DNA from: Bog-950 sp046329495
GTDB lineage: Bacteria; Bacteroidota; Bacteroidia; Chitinophagales; LD1
Direction of reading: 5' to 3'
Length of the DNA: 64,000 nt
Assembly (NCBI GenBank): GCA_046329495.1
Contig: JAXLUO010000003.1
Coordinates: 248,001-312,000 of the forward strand
Shown: positions 17,904-27,420 of the stretch, piece by piece
How the letters are laid out: the number at the start of each line of letters is the position of its first letter
Position numbering within the stretch: position 1 is the stretch's first letter
Made by a program: the position numbers and the translations under genes
The notes under the pieces: generated by a model
Databases searched by the model: none
The model's input: the letters and a program-made list of their open reading frames with translations, nothing else
Told to the model about the DNA's origin: nothing

Positions 17904-18320
17904 ATGAATAAGTTGCACATTGTATTGTTGTTGGCAGTTGCGTTAGGCGTTGGGGTTATTATTGCTCAGTCGGGCGATTATACCACCTATGCTAATTTCG
18001 GACAGGCGAAGGAAAAAGCCGGTAAGGCGGTGAACGTAGTGGGTTATCTGGTTAAAGATAAAGAGATGACCTACGACCCTAAAGTAAACCCCGATTACTT
18101 TGCTTTTTACATGACGGATAAAGAAGGCGTGCAAACGCAGGTTATTTACAAAGGCAGTAAGCCCCAGGATTTTGAACGCAGCGAACAATTAGTGGTAAAG
18201 GGCAAAATGGATGGTGAAATTTTTAAGGCCTCCGAAATAAGCATGAAATGCCCTTCGAAATACGTGAACGACAAAATTATTATCAAGGAATCGGATTATA
18301 CCGTAAAATCGCAGCTGTAA
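17904..18320 (+). CDS. ccmE: Cytochrome c maturation haem chaperone CcmE, CxxxY type
   Basis: 138 residues. N-terminal membrane anchor (residues 4-22), then the periplasmic OB-fold beta barrel with VNVVGYLV. CcmE receives haem covalently and passes it to CcmF. The classical haem-binding His is replaced: the motif is C116-PSK-Y120, the CxxxY variant known from some archaeal and bacterial System I pathways. Lies 49 bp upstream of ccmF. Preceded by TAATTTAG (17876-17883), a possible -7 box without a clear -33. Confidence 0.85.
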   Translation: MNKLHIVLLLAVALGVGVIIAQSGDYTTYANFGQAKEKAGKAVNVVGYLVKDKEMTYDPKVNPDYFAFYMTDKEGVQTQVIYKGSKPQDFERSEQLVVKGKMDGEIFKASEISMKCPSKYVNDKIIIKESDYTVKSQL

Positions 18321-18369
18321 TTCCGGCGGCAGGTTCGCCTGCGGAAAATTAACAAGGAGAGACTCTTCG

Positions 18370-20922
18370 ATGCTGCTCAATATTTTTACTGAACGTTTTG
18401 GTGCCAATGGTTTTGTTGGCGAACATTTGTGGATCGGCCATGTAGGTCATCTCTTCATAGTGCTTTGTATGGCAGCCTCGCTGTTGGCTTTTATGGCCTA
18501 CTTTGCTGCTGAATTCAGTGCTGAGGATACGAAGAAAAAACAATGGCAAAAAATTGCACGCACCGCTTTTGTTACCCAAAGCAGTGCCATTTTCGGTGTA
18601 TTCGTACTGCTATTTATAATGATCATCAGCCACCGGTTCGAGTATCATTATGCCTGGCGTCACTCCTCGCTCGACCTCCCCATGAAATACATCATTTCCA
18701 GTTTTTGGGAAGGGCAGGAGGGCAGTTTTCTGCTTTGGATGTTCTGGATTGCTGTGCTTGGTTTGGTAGGCATCTTTACGCTCAAAAACTACGAGCATCC
18801 GGTGCTTGGCGTGGTATCGCTTACACAGGTGTTTTTGGCCAGCATGGTTTTAGGCGTTTACATTTTCGGCTTTAAACTGGGCAGCAGTCCTTTCATCCTG
18901 CTGCGCAACCAGCTTAACCTGCAGGAAATGGCCCCCGTTGTATTTGCTGACCCCGATAAATTGCACCACTATCTCGATTTTATTAAGGATGGCAACGGCC
19001 TTAACATCCTGCTGCAAAATTATTGGATGACCATTCACCCGCCGGTGCTGTTCCTTGGTTTTGCTTCAGTTACATTCCCTTTTGCCTTTGCTGTTGCAAG
19101 CTTACTGCGCCGCGATTGGGATGGTTGGATAAAATCAGTAATGCCATGGGCCTTGTTCAGTGTTGCCGTATTAGGCACCGGTATTTTAATGGGTGGTGCC
19201 TGGGCTTACGAATCATTAAGCTTTGGTGGCTTCTGGGCCTGGGACCCAGTGGAGAACATGAGCTTTGTGCCTTGGTTAATGGTAGTAGCAGGATTGCATA
19301 CTGCCCTGGTTTACCGTTACACCAAACACTCGCTGGTAACTACCTACGTGTTTTTCATTTTAGGGTTTATACTGGTATTATACTCCACCTACTTAACCCG
19401 TAGCGGTCGCTTGGGCGATACCTCGGTGCACTCCTTTACCGATGATGGATTGGAACCTCAACTGTTGGCCTATCTTTTCTTCTTTATCGTCGCTTCCTTT
19501 ACGCTGCTCTTCATTCGTGTTATTAAGCGCGAAATTGTTTCGCCTAAACAGGAGGAAGAATTTAAAAGCCGCGAGTTCTGGATGTTCATCGGTTCGCTGG
19601 TGCTGTTGTTAAGTGCCGTGCAGATGACCTTCACTACGTCTATCCCGGTTTGGAACCTGCTCTTCTTCGAAAAATGGCACGTACTGAAAGATAAAATTGC
19701 TCCACCCGAAAATGCTGTAGAACATTATAACTCTATCCAGATTTGGTTAGGCATTATGGTGGCAATTCTATCGGGTGTGGTGCAATACTTCAGCTATAAA
19801 ACAGGTCGCTTATCCTCTTTCGCAAAATGGGCGGGGTATACGTTCCTTATTTCGTTTGCGCTGTCAATTGGCATTGCGTTACTGGCTGGTGTAGGCTTTA
19901 CCCAAAAATATATCATCGATCTTTCTACCATTTCGCAAAGCATGTATTTCAACTTCAGCTTTGTATCAGCGTACTACCTGCTTTTACTGGCGGGCATTTA
20001 TGCGGCTGTAGCTAACCTGGGTTATTTGCTGTTGGTGGTAAAAGGCAATATTAAATTATCAGGCGGCAGCATAGCGCACTTTGGTTTCGGCATTTTTGTG
20101 GTGGGTGCATTAATCTCTCAGGGTAAAAAAGAAGTCATCTCCACCGGTGGTGTACCTATCCAAAGCTTCGATGCCAAGGAGAAGGCCGAAAACATTCTAC
20201 TAATGAAGGACAGCGCCGATGTAATGGGCGACTATCTGGTTACTTATCGCGGTGCCGATGCAGTTGGTAAAAGTACTTTCTACAACGTAGAATATAAAAA
20301 CCGCGCAGCAGGCAGCACTGAAACTTTTGTTTTGCGCCCCGAAGCCAGCCTGATGAAAGGCGGCAGCCTAAACGCCAACCCCGATACCAAGCATTACCTT
20401 ACCCGCGATGTGTTCACCCACATCACCTCGGTACCCGATAATACCAACCTGCGCGATAGCAGCGGTGTAGTTGAGATTGCGCTTAGCGATTCCTTCCGCT
20501 TCCGCATGTATACTGTGCATGTCGATTCGTTTAATACACGCCCTAAATTACCCGAGGGTTATAATACCGACGGCAAGTTGATAGTAGGGGTGAAGCTGTA
20601 TGTAAAAACGGTAGACGACAACATGTATACCGCCGAACCTGTGTTTGTAATTGATATGAAGAACGGCAATGCAGTTTCTTCTATCCCTGCCGAAATGCCT
20701 GTGCTCGATCTGGTTTTTGATGTGCAGCGTATAGATCCTAACAGCCACAAGCTAACCATCGTTGCCCGTTACAAGGAACGCCCTTTGGATTACATCGTAA
20801 TGAAGGCAATTGTGTTCCCTTACATCAAACTTGTTTGGCTGGGGGGCATCATCTGCTTCCTTGGTGCGCTTATCAGCATGGTGCGCCGCCGTCAGGAGGA
20901 GAACAAGGCCAGCGCCGCTTAA
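18370..20922 (+). CDS. ccmF: Cytochrome c haem lyase subunit CcmF/CcsA family
   Basis: 850 residues, a polytopic inner-membrane protein with about 15 hydrophobic helices. Contains the Trp-rich WWD haem-handling motif GGFWAWDPVENMSF (near 286-300) and the conserved QNYWMTIHPPVLFLGF with His. It attaches haem from CcmE to apocytochrome c. About 200 residues longer than E. coli CcmF, the excess being a C-terminal periplasmic segment (about 590-810) before a last helix. No ccmABC/H genes lie in this window, so the rest of the pathway is elsewhere. Confidence 0.9.
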   Translation: MLLNIFTERFGANGFVGEHLWIGHVGHLFIVLCMAASLLAFMAYFAAEFSAEDTKKKQWQKIARTAFVTQSSAIFGVFVLLFIMIISHRFEYHYAWRHSSLDLPMKYIISSFWEGQEGSFLLWMFWIAVLGLVGIFTLKNYEHPVLGVVSLTQVFLASMVLGVYIFGFKLGSSPFILLRNQLNLQEMAPVVFADPDKLHHYLDFIKDGNGLNILLQNYWMTIHPPVLFLGFASVTFPFAFAVASLLRRDWDGWIKSVMPWALFSVAVLGTGILMGGAWAYESLSFGGFWAWDPVENMSFVPWLMVVAGLHTALVYRYTKHSLVTTYVFFILGFILVLYSTYLTRSGRLGDTSVHSFTDDGLEPQLLAYLFFFIVASFTLLFIRVIKREIVSPKQEEEFKSREFWMFIGSLVLLLSAVQMTFTTSIPVWNLLFFEKWHVLKDKIAPPENAVEHYNSIQIWLGIMVAILSGVVQYFSYKTGRLSSFAKWAGYTFLISFALSIGIALLAGVGFTQKYIIDLSTISQSMYFNFSFVSAYYLLLLAGIYAAVANLGYLLLVVKGNIKLSGGSIAHFGFGIFVVGALISQGKKEVISTGGVPIQSFDAKEKAENILLMKDSADVMGDYLVTYRGADAVGKSTFYNVEYKNRAAGSTETFVLRPEASLMKGGSLNANPDTKHYLTRDVFTHITSVPDNTNLRDSSGVVEIALSDSFRFRMYTVHVDSFNTRPKLPEGYNTDGKLIVGVKLYVKTVDDNMYTAEPVFVIDMKNGNAVSSIPAEMPVLDLVFDVQRIDPNSHKLTIVARYKERPLDYIVMKAIVFPYIKLVWLGGIICFLGALISMVRRRQEENKASAA

Positions 20923-20998
20923 CGAGATACCCACATTCCCTTTTACCCCATTGCTTAGCCCGTAAACAGGTTTAATTTCGTTGGCACGTATAACCACT

Positions 20999-21517
20999 AT
21001 GGCTAAGAAAATGAACGTGGCCACCTTTACCCGGAGGGCCTACAGAAAGAAAAAAGACTTATCGAAATTCCTGCGTAAACTGGGCAAGAGCAAAAAGCGC
21101 AGCCTTACAGCCATTGCCCATAAAGCCGATAAGGAAATGTGGGAGGAAGTAGACTGCCTGGCCTGCGGCAATTGCTGCAAAAAAATGACCCCTACTTACT
21201 CTAAAAAGGATATCAACCGGATATCCTCGCACTTGGGTATGACCTACAAGGAATTTTACGATAAGTGGCTGGAAACCGACGATAACAACGACATTATCAA
21301 CAGGCTGCGTCCCTGCCAGTTTTTAGGCAAAAACAACAAGTGCAGTATCTACGCCATCCGCCCAACCGACTGTGCCGAATTTCCGCACAGCAACCGGAAG
21401 GATGTAATGTACCAGGTGCGCGAAAAAACGTTTGAAAACAACCTGACCTACTGTCCGGCTACTTTAATATTTGTGGAGAAACTGAAAGCAGCTGTTGAAG
21501 CTGCCGAGGTATTATAA
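20999..21517 (+). CDS. YkgJ-family cysteine cluster protein
   Basis: 172 residues from the ATG at 20999; a TTG at 20981 gives six extra residues of no evident value. The core CLACGNCC ... PCQFL ... KCSIYAIRPTDCAEFP is the YkgJ-type metal or Fe-S/Zn cluster motif. The N-terminal ~45 residues are very basic (Lys/Arg-rich). Biochemical role unknown for the family; a metal-binding role is inferred from the Cys pattern. Confidence 0.75.
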   Translation: MAKKMNVATFTRRAYRKKKDLSKFLRKLGKSKKRSLTAIAHKADKEMWEEVDCLACGNCCKKMTPTYSKKDINRISSHLGMTYKEFYDKWLETDDNNDIINRLRPCQFLGKNNKCSIYAIRPTDCAEFPHSNRKDVMYQVREKTFENNLTYCPATLIFVEKLKAAVEAAEVL

Positions 21518-21549
21518 ACCGCGCCCCGTGCGCTACTTAAACACGGCAT

Positions 21550-22911
21550 ATGCAATACTATAACAACATCGTTGATACCATTGGCGATACGCCCCTGGTA
21601 AAGCTGAATAAAATCACAAAAGATATTCCCGGGCTGTTTCTGGCTAAGGTAGAATACTTTAACCCCGGTAACTCGGTAAAGGACCGCATTGGCATTAAAA
21701 TGGTGCTGGATGCCGAAGCAAAAGGTCTGTTGAAACCCGGCGGTACTATCATTGAATGCACCAGCGGCAACACCGGCATGGGCCTTGCATTGGCTGCTGT
21801 AGTACGTGGCTACAAGTGTATTTTTACTACTACCGATAAGCAAAGCAAAGGCAAACTGGATATCCTTCGCGCCTTAGGTGCCGAGGTAATTGTATGCCCT
21901 ACCAATGTGGACCCCGACGATCCGCGTTCCTACTATTCGGTTGCCCGCCGTTTAGCAAAAGAAATACCCAACAGCGTGCACATGAACCAGTACGATAATC
22001 TCAGCAATCGTGCTGCTCACTACGAATCAACCGGCCCCGAAATATGGGAACAAACCGAAGGCAAGATTACTCACTACGTTACTACCATCGGTACAGGTGG
22101 CACTGTAATGGGTGTAGCCATGTATTTAAAAGAGAAGAACCCGAACATTAAAGTTTATGGTATTGATGTGTATGGCTCGCTGCTGAAAAAATACCACGAT
22201 ACCGGCGAACTGGATATGGGCGAAGTATACCCTTATGTTACCGAAGGCATAGGCGAGGACTTTGTGCCGCAGAACTACGACATGAAGTATATCGACCACA
22301 TAGAGCAGGTTACTGATAAAGACGGTGCCATTATGGCCCGCCGCCTGGCTCGTGAAGAAGGTATCTTCTGCGGGTACAGCGCCGGCACTGTTATGCAGGG
22401 CTTGGTTCAGTTAAAAGATAAGTTCAGCAAGGATGATGTGGTGGTGGTAATCCTGCACGACCACGGCAGCCGCTATGTAGCCAAAATCTACAACGATGAA
22501 TGGATGCGCGAGCGTGGTTTCTTGACCGATGAGCCGGTTACTGCCAAAGCCATTGTAGACCGCAAGCAGATCAAGAACCTGGTTGCCGCCTCTGTTTCCG
22601 AAACAGTTGCTTCTGCCTTCAAAAAAATGAAGGAGATGAACCTTACCCAGTTACCGGTTATGGATGGCGATTCCATTGTAGGCAGCCTGGCAGAACACAC
22701 CATTCTGCAACTGCTGATGGATAACCCCGTGCACCGCGAAGACGAAGTGGGCAAGGTAATGGGCAAGCCGTTCCCGCAGGTGGCGTTAACTGCTACGGCT
22801 TCCGATATCTCCAAGTTAATATCGAAAGATAGCACCGCCGTATTGGTTAAAACCAATGCCGGCAACTGGAGCATCATTACGGAGTTCGACTTGATTGAAG
22901 CCATGGCTTAG
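21550..22911 (+). CDS. Cystathionine beta-synthase with C-terminal CBS pair
   Basis: 453 residues, PLP-dependent beta family. The PLP lysine is K44 in NPGNSVKDRIG; the phosphate loop is TIGTGGTVMG and the substrate loop is TSGNTGMG. Residues about 335-453 are two CBS domains, a regulatory module as in cystathionine beta-synthase, absent from plain O-acetylserine sulfhydrylase. Likely condenses serine (or an activated serine) with homocysteine; cysteine synthase activity cannot be excluded by sequence. Starts 32 bp after the Cys-cluster gene. Confidence 0.85.
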   Translation: MQYYNNIVDTIGDTPLVKLNKITKDIPGLFLAKVEYFNPGNSVKDRIGIKMVLDAEAKGLLKPGGTIIECTSGNTGMGLALAAVVRGYKCIFTTTDKQSKGKLDILRALGAEVIVCPTNVDPDDPRSYYSVARRLAKEIPNSVHMNQYDNLSNRAAHYESTGPEIWEQTEGKITHYVTTIGTGGTVMGVAMYLKEKNPNIKVYGIDVYGSLLKKYHDTGELDMGEVYPYVTEGIGEDFVPQNYDMKYIDHIEQVTDKDGAIMARRLAREEGIFCGYSAGTVMQGLVQLKDKFSKDDVVVVILHDHGSRYVAKIYNDEWMRERGFLTDEPVTAKAIVDRKQIKNLVAASVSETVASAFKKMKEMNLTQLPVMDGDSIVGSLAEHTILQLLMDNPVHREDEVGKVMGKPFPQVALTATASDISKLISKDSTAVLVKTNAGNWSIITEFDLIEAMA

Positions 22912-22931
22912 TGTAACTTTATTGTTATACC

Positions 22932-23717
22932 ATGCCTGTTATTACTACTACTGATCAAATGGGGCGGCACATTACGCTGCCCGATAATCCGCAACGTATT
23001 GTTTCGCTGGTACCATCGCAAACCGAATTCCTGGTGGATATCGGGCTGGAAGATCGCCTGGTAGGCATCACGCGCTTTTGTATTCATCCAAAGGGTTTAA
23101 CCGGGCGTATTACCACCATCGGCGGCACCAAACGTTTCGATTTCGATGGAATAGATTCCCTGCAGCCTGATCTGATTATCGGGAATAAAGAAGAAAACTA
23201 CGCCGAAGGCATCGCCCGTTTAGAACAACGCTACCCGGTATGGATAAGCGATATAGTTACCATTGCCGATGCCCTTGCCATGATGAATGAACTGGGCCGC
23301 ATTACCGGCAAGCAGAAGCAGGCGCAAAGCATTATAAACGCCATCCAATTAAAGCCAATTCCTTCAGTAGCTAAAGCTGCTTACTTCATCTGGCGCAAGC
23401 CTTACATGGTAGCGGCTAACGGCACCTTCATTAACGAAATGCTGGGCTGTTTTGGCGTAGAAAATGTATTCAAAAACCTTGAACGCTATCCCGAAATAAC
23501 TCTTGAAGATTTAGCCGCCGCTAAGCCCGATTTCATCTTCCTTTCCTCCGAGCCTTATGCCTTTGGCGAAAAGCATTACGAAGAATTTCAACAGGTTTGT
23601 CCGCCGGCAAAGGTGGTATTGGTAGATGGAGAAATGTTTAGTTGGTATGGCAGCCGTTTGCGTCTGGCGAATGCCTACTTTACTCAGTTAAGGCAACAAC
23701 TGGACATCGCCCGTTAA
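22932..23717 (+). CDS. BtuF-like helical-backbone metal/cobalamin-binding protein lacking a signal peptide
   Basis: 261 residues. Matches periplasmic substrate-binding proteins of the BtuF/FhuD fold: RIVSLVPSQTEFLVDIGLEDRLVGIT, TIGGTKRFDFDGIDSLQPDLIIG and a central helix. There is no signal peptide or lipobox: the first residue (MPVITTTDQMGRHITLPDNP) already enters the mature domain, so it would stay in the cytoplasm unless the real start is missed. No permease or ATPase is adjacent. Follows cbs by 20 bp and ends overlapping the convergent gene by 4 bp. Function beyond ligand binding is uncertain. Confidence 0.7.
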   Translation: MPVITTTDQMGRHITLPDNPQRIVSLVPSQTEFLVDIGLEDRLVGITRFCIHPKGLTGRITTIGGTKRFDFDGIDSLQPDLIIGNKEENYAEGIARLEQRYPVWISDIVTIADALAMMNELGRITGKQKQAQSIINAIQLKPIPSVAKAAYFIWRKPYMVAANGTFINEMLGCFGVENVFKNLERYPEITLEDLAAAKPDFIFLSSEPYAFGEKHYEEFQQVCPPAKVVLVDGEMFSWYGSRLRLANAYFTQLRQQLDIAR

Positions 23718-24439
23718 TCGGCATATATCACTATCCGGTTCCAGATCACCTTCCTGGTTTTGCCCATCATAGCATCAACCTTAATGTAAACCGGCGTAGG
23801 GTCTTTAATCTTCTTCAACTCACGCATCGCTTCCGTGGTAATGGTATCACCCGGCGAAACATACTGCTTACCTTCCTTTTCGTATAATGTAACGGTAACG
23901 CCTTTTACATCCATCTTGTTCATGTTGGCTTCGTTATCGTACATGCTTATCACCGGCTGCTTATCGGTAAACATGTTTTTGGGGTAAGGCCGGTTGCGTT
24001 CAAGCCCAACCTTCTCATTCAAAAACATCATATTGGTTTTAGGGTTGCTGATGATAGGGAACATCTTGGCCGGCACCTGAATGATAAAGGGCTTCTGAAA
24101 AAGGAATATCCTTGAACCGGTAACGCTGGTTACAATTACACGCAGAATAGCCGTATCGTAATCGCCGTATTTAGTGCTGTTCGGTATAATTTTCAGCACG
24201 CTATCGTTCTGCACAGCCAAACCCTTCTCAAACAAAAACTGCGATATCTTGTATTCGGGGCTTACGCGGATCTTAAACTCGTACTCGGTTTTGTTTACCA
24301 GCGTATCAATCCGCGGCTTCATCCAAATCTCGCTGCGGTTGTTCAAGGGTATAAACATCTCGCCATTTATCTTCTGGGCCAACAAGCCCGAAGCATAAAG
24401 CAGAACCACTAAGGTGGTTATGTAATGGCGTATATGCAT
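23714..24439 (-). CDS. Exported protein with GldM-C-terminal-like features
   Basis: 241 residues, signal peptide about 1-21 (LYASGLLAQ). Beta-rich; the end ITTEAMRELKKIKDP...VYIKVDAMMGKTRKVIWNRI resembles the last domain of the T9SS motor-shaft protein GldM/PorM. This is a weak, visual resemblance. Third of three exported proteins encoded downstream of the sigma factor and its membrane partner, separated from the previous gene by 133 bp. Confidence 0.5.
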   Translation of the reverse strand: MHIRHYITTLVVLLYASGLLAQKINGEMFIPLNNRSEIWMKPRIDTLVNKTEYEFKIRVSPEYKISQFLFEKGLAVQNDSVLKIIPNSTKYGDYDTAILRVIVTSVTGSRIFLFQKPFIIQVPAKMFPIISNPKTNMMFLNEKVGLERNRPYPKNMFTDKQPVISMYDNEANMNKMDVKGVTVTLYEKEGKQYVSPGDTITTEAMRELKKIKDPTPVYIKVDAMMGKTRKVIWNRIVIYAD

Positions 24440-24572
24440 AAACCTCTTATATGTTCTTTCAACGAAATTTACGGGAATATGTTAGGCTACCGCCGGTAGG
24501 TTGCGTCTTATTGCCAACAATTACAAGGGTTGGGTTGTAAAGAATGGACAGAGCTTTGTAAAGCCGGGCCGT

Positions 24573-24968
24573 TTACCAACGTCGCCGCGGCTGGCGGATA
24601 TAGAAGTTCTTCAGGTAAAACAGTTCCATCGTACCATCCTCCTTTTTACGGAACAGTTTCAGCATGCCTATGCCCTCAAATTTACCGGTCATAAGTTCAA
24701 TGTATTTGCCGCCGCCATACAGCTTGTAGCGCATATTAAAGGTGCTGATGCTGTCATATAATCCCGCTGCTTCGCTAAAGTCAAATACGCTGCCCATCAT
24801 ATACAGGGTATCCACCCCCGCAAACAGGTTTAGTTTATACAGGCGCTGATACTGCTTTTCATTCTGCAAACTATCTGCCGGCTTCTTAACTTTAAATACG
24901 CGGTCCTGTTGCGCATTTGCACTAATAACCGCCAATAGTAAAAGGGTTGCAAGCAAAGCCGTTCTCAA
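24573..24968 (-). CDS. Small exported protein, unknown function
   Basis: 131 residues with a signal peptide (residues 1-19, ending ANAQ). The mature part is beta-rich with a basic C-terminus (IRQPRRRW). No family recognised. Overlaps the upstream gene by 4 bp, so it is translationally coupled to the GldM-like 230-residue protein and probably works with it. Confidence 0.6.
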   Translation of the reverse strand: MRTALLATLLLLAVISANAQQDRVFKVKKPADSLQNEKQYQRLYKLNLFAGVDTLYMMGSVFDFSEAAGLYDSISTFNMRYKLYGGGKYIELMTGKFEGIGMLKLFRKKEDGTMELFYLKNFYIRQPRRRW

Positions 24969-25657
24969 AATTTTTGCACCTTATCGTTAATAATATAAAC
25001 CCGCAGAGGTAGCTGCATAGTTAAGGTATCGCCGTTTACCACATAGCGTATATTGGTAATATTCAGCACGCTGCCATCAGGTAAATTGTCAATCTTGTCC
25101 TTCATGGCATATGTAAGTTTATTGCCGGTAGTGCTTAGTGTATCAACGGTTCCTCCTGTTACGGTTTCCATCCCAAAGCTTACAATAGGGTAACTAATGC
25201 GTTTCAAGGCTTCCTCGGTGCTAACCGGCACATTTACAAAGCCCTGTGCCACAGCCTTCATCCCATAAATCGCACTATCACTACAAACCCCGTCAAGGTT
25301 AGGTTTCGGCTCCTGAAAGCTCCGCACCTCAAACTGTTTTACCAGCGCAATAGTGCTTTTGCCATCGGGCAAATGCCGGTAAATTTTCAATACAGCCGTT
25401 GGTCCTTTAATGGGCTTAAGTATAAGCTGATTATTCTTTAAAGTAGCCTTACCTAAACTAAATGCCACCGAATCCGCCTGCACTTCTGCTTCCTGTATCA
25501 CTTTAAAATAGTTGTCCAAATTGCGGTAGATAATATTGCTGTTGGGGCTCAATTGTACCATTTCATTCGGGGCCTTTACTATAAAAACCGAATCCCCGCC
25601 CTGAGCTTGGGCGAGGAACGGTATCACCAGTACCAAATGCCAGAAAACTTTCATCAT
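24965..25657 (-). CDS. Exported protein with GldM-like domains
   Basis: 230 residues with a signal peptide (1-18, FLAQAQ). NSNIIYRNLDNYFKVIQEA resembles the 'vLYrGidNpv.v' start of a GldM periplasmic domain, and LPDGSVLNITNIRYVVNGDT resembles the final GldM domain, so two such domains are likely. GldM itself is ~520 residues with an N-terminal membrane helix, lacking here. Member of the sigma-factor operon. The link to T9SS is inference. Confidence 0.5.
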   Translation of the reverse strand: MMKVFWHLVLVIPFLAQAQGGDSVFIVKAPNEMVQLSPNSNIIYRNLDNYFKVIQEAEVQADSVAFSLGKATLKNNQLILKPIKGPTAVLKIYRHLPDGKSTIALVKQFEVRSFQEPKPNLDGVCSDSAIYGMKAVAQGFVNVPVSTEEALKRISYPIVSFGMETVTGGTVDTLSTTGNKLTYAMKDKIDNLPDGSVLNITNIRYVVNGDTLTMQLPLRVYIINDKVQKF

Positions 25658-25706
25658 GTTTTTATGCCGCTGCTCACCGGCTGTGTTTACATAGGTTCAA
25701 AGCTTC

Positions 25707-27365
25707 TTAAATATTCAAATACTCTTTTACTTCTTCACTACTACTGAATTTGCGCTCCACCACTTCTGCTTTAAAATTGCCTTTGGCTTTATCTTCCGTA
25801 GCTGCTTTAAATTCTTCGGCGTTTACTATACAAACGCGTTGGTCGGTTGTAACAGCCCATACCAGGTTTGTTTGCTTAGGGTCAAAACGGAATCTGCTTA
25901 ATCCATCGGGGTAGTAGCTAAACATCAGGTTACGGCCTTTTTCTACCAGGTAAGCAGTGCCTATCTTTAACGGTTGTCCGGTTTTTTTATCGGTAAACTC
26001 AGCCACTACTTCGCCACCCTGCGGCAACCGCTGCGGACAATCGCAGTTAAAGGTGCCGAACTGATTTACCTGTAAGGTGCGGTAGAACAAATTGCTTTGG
26101 TCCAACCGTGCTTCGTATTCTTTAATCCGTTGTTTTTGGGCTTCCACTTCCTTCTGTATCTGGGCTTCAATGGCCTTCGCTTTCTCTTCCCATTCCTTTT
26201 TCAAACGTGCTTGTTCTGCCTTGCGTTCAGCTAACTTTTGGGTATACTCAGCATATTTTTCATCAAATACCTTCTTTGCCGCTTCGTAATCCTTCTCATC
26301 CACGGCCGGTGCAGCAATTACCGAGTAGGTTTCGGTGCGCTTAATAAAAGTTATCTCGTAATTTAAGGTGCCTGCTACGCGTTTCAGTTGCACATCTTCC
26401 CATACCACGTTGGCTTTTTTAGGGTCATATCCCGTTTCATCCACCACCTGAAACTTCAGGTTATTGTAGGCGCTCAATTCCGGGAACTCTTTCTCATCCA
26501 CCTTAATCGAGAAACGTGGCTTTTTCTTCTCTGCCTTTTTAGGTGCTACCGGTTTTTCTTTTTCTACTTCTGCAATTTCCTCACACACTTTGCGGTAAGC
26601 AGGCGATTGTGCCTTTAATTGTGCATCGTTGCTTGTTTTCGGAGCTTGCACAGGCATTGCCGAAGCAGGTAACGAATCCGTTTGGTTGAGTGCTTCGCTT
26701 GCCACCGGGTAATTGCTGTTTGCTAAATACACCCACTGCTTGGCTACGGTATCCAGGTAATACGAGTTAAAGCGGTCTTCCTGGTTCTTTGATGCTAATT
26801 GAACAGTGATCAACGCCTGCGGATTGGTGCGCAATGGCTTCCCGTTCTGGCTGGCCGATATATCCATCATTCCTGCTGTTTCAAAATGGTAGGTTTCGCC
26901 CGCGCTATCGTAGGTCATAGGTATACCGGCTAAAAATACATCGGCTATATCATGAAATTCGCGATAACTCAATTGCACCGGGCCCTTTACCACATTTCCG
27001 TTTTCATCAGTAAAAGCATTGGCGGGCACGTTAATCTTGCTGCCTGTTTTGTATTCCAACACCGAATCGGTTCCTGCAACTAAGTTGTAAGTGGTGTAAG
27101 TAATATCGGCTTCGGCTATCGGCGGTTGTATAAAGTTGCGTGTGGGTTCGCTCAGGTTGTCAGCCGGGTTTAATCCCTTAAACAGTAGCACGGCTGCTAC
27201 GGTAGCTACCAGTACCGCTCCGCTGCCAAACCAAAATTTGGCGGCTTTATAAAACGGCGGCTTAATGGCCTTATATCCTTTCAGCACCTGCTCAAAGTTT
27301 TGTCCGGCTTGTATGTCGGCTTCGCTCAGGGGCTCGCGGTTCGTATTTATTTTATAGTTTTTCAT
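25707..27365 (-). CDS. Membrane-anchored protein next to ECF sigma factor, putative anti-sigma factor
   Basis: 552 residues. Short cytoplasmic N-terminus (1-45), one membrane helix (about 46-64, FGSGAVLVATVAAVLLF), then a large periplasmic part. Residues about 105-195 contain GSKINVPANAFTDENGNVV and YREFHDIADVFLAGIPM, a domain pattern seen in Bacteroidota surface proteins. Residues about 365-425 are a long Glu/Lys/Ala coiled coil. Topology and location 55 bp after the sigma gene suggest a sensing anti-sigma factor, but there is no recognisable zinc-finger anti-sigma domain, so this role is inferred. Confidence 0.55.
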   Translation of the reverse strand: MKNYKINTNREPLSEADIQAGQNFEQVLKGYKAIKPPFYKAAKFWFGSGAVLVATVAAVLLFKGLNPADNLSEPTRNFIQPPIAEADITYTTYNLVAGTDSVLEYKTGSKINVPANAFTDENGNVVKGPVQLSYREFHDIADVFLAGIPMTYDSAGETYHFETAGMMDISASQNGKPLRTNPQALITVQLASKNQEDRFNSYYLDTVAKQWVYLANSNYPVASEALNQTDSLPASAMPVQAPKTSNDAQLKAQSPAYRKVCEEIAEVEKEKPVAPKKAEKKKPRFSIKVDEKEFPELSAYNNLKFQVVDETGYDPKKANVVWEDVQLKRVAGTLNYEITFIKRTETYSVIAAPAVDEKDYEAAKKVFDEKYAEYTQKLAERKAEQARLKKEWEEKAKAIEAQIQKEVEAQKQRIKEYEARLDQSNLFYRTLQVNQFGTFNCDCPQRLPQGGEVVAEFTDKKTGQPLKIGTAYLVEKGRNLMFSYYPDGLSRFRFDPKQTNLVWAVTTDQRVCIVNAEEFKAATEDKAKGNFKAEVVERKFSSSEEVKEYLNI

Positions 27366-27420
27366 TTCCTTGCTGTGTATTGTTGTTGCATTTTCAAAAT
27401 GGTTTCGTTTCCGGCATAGG

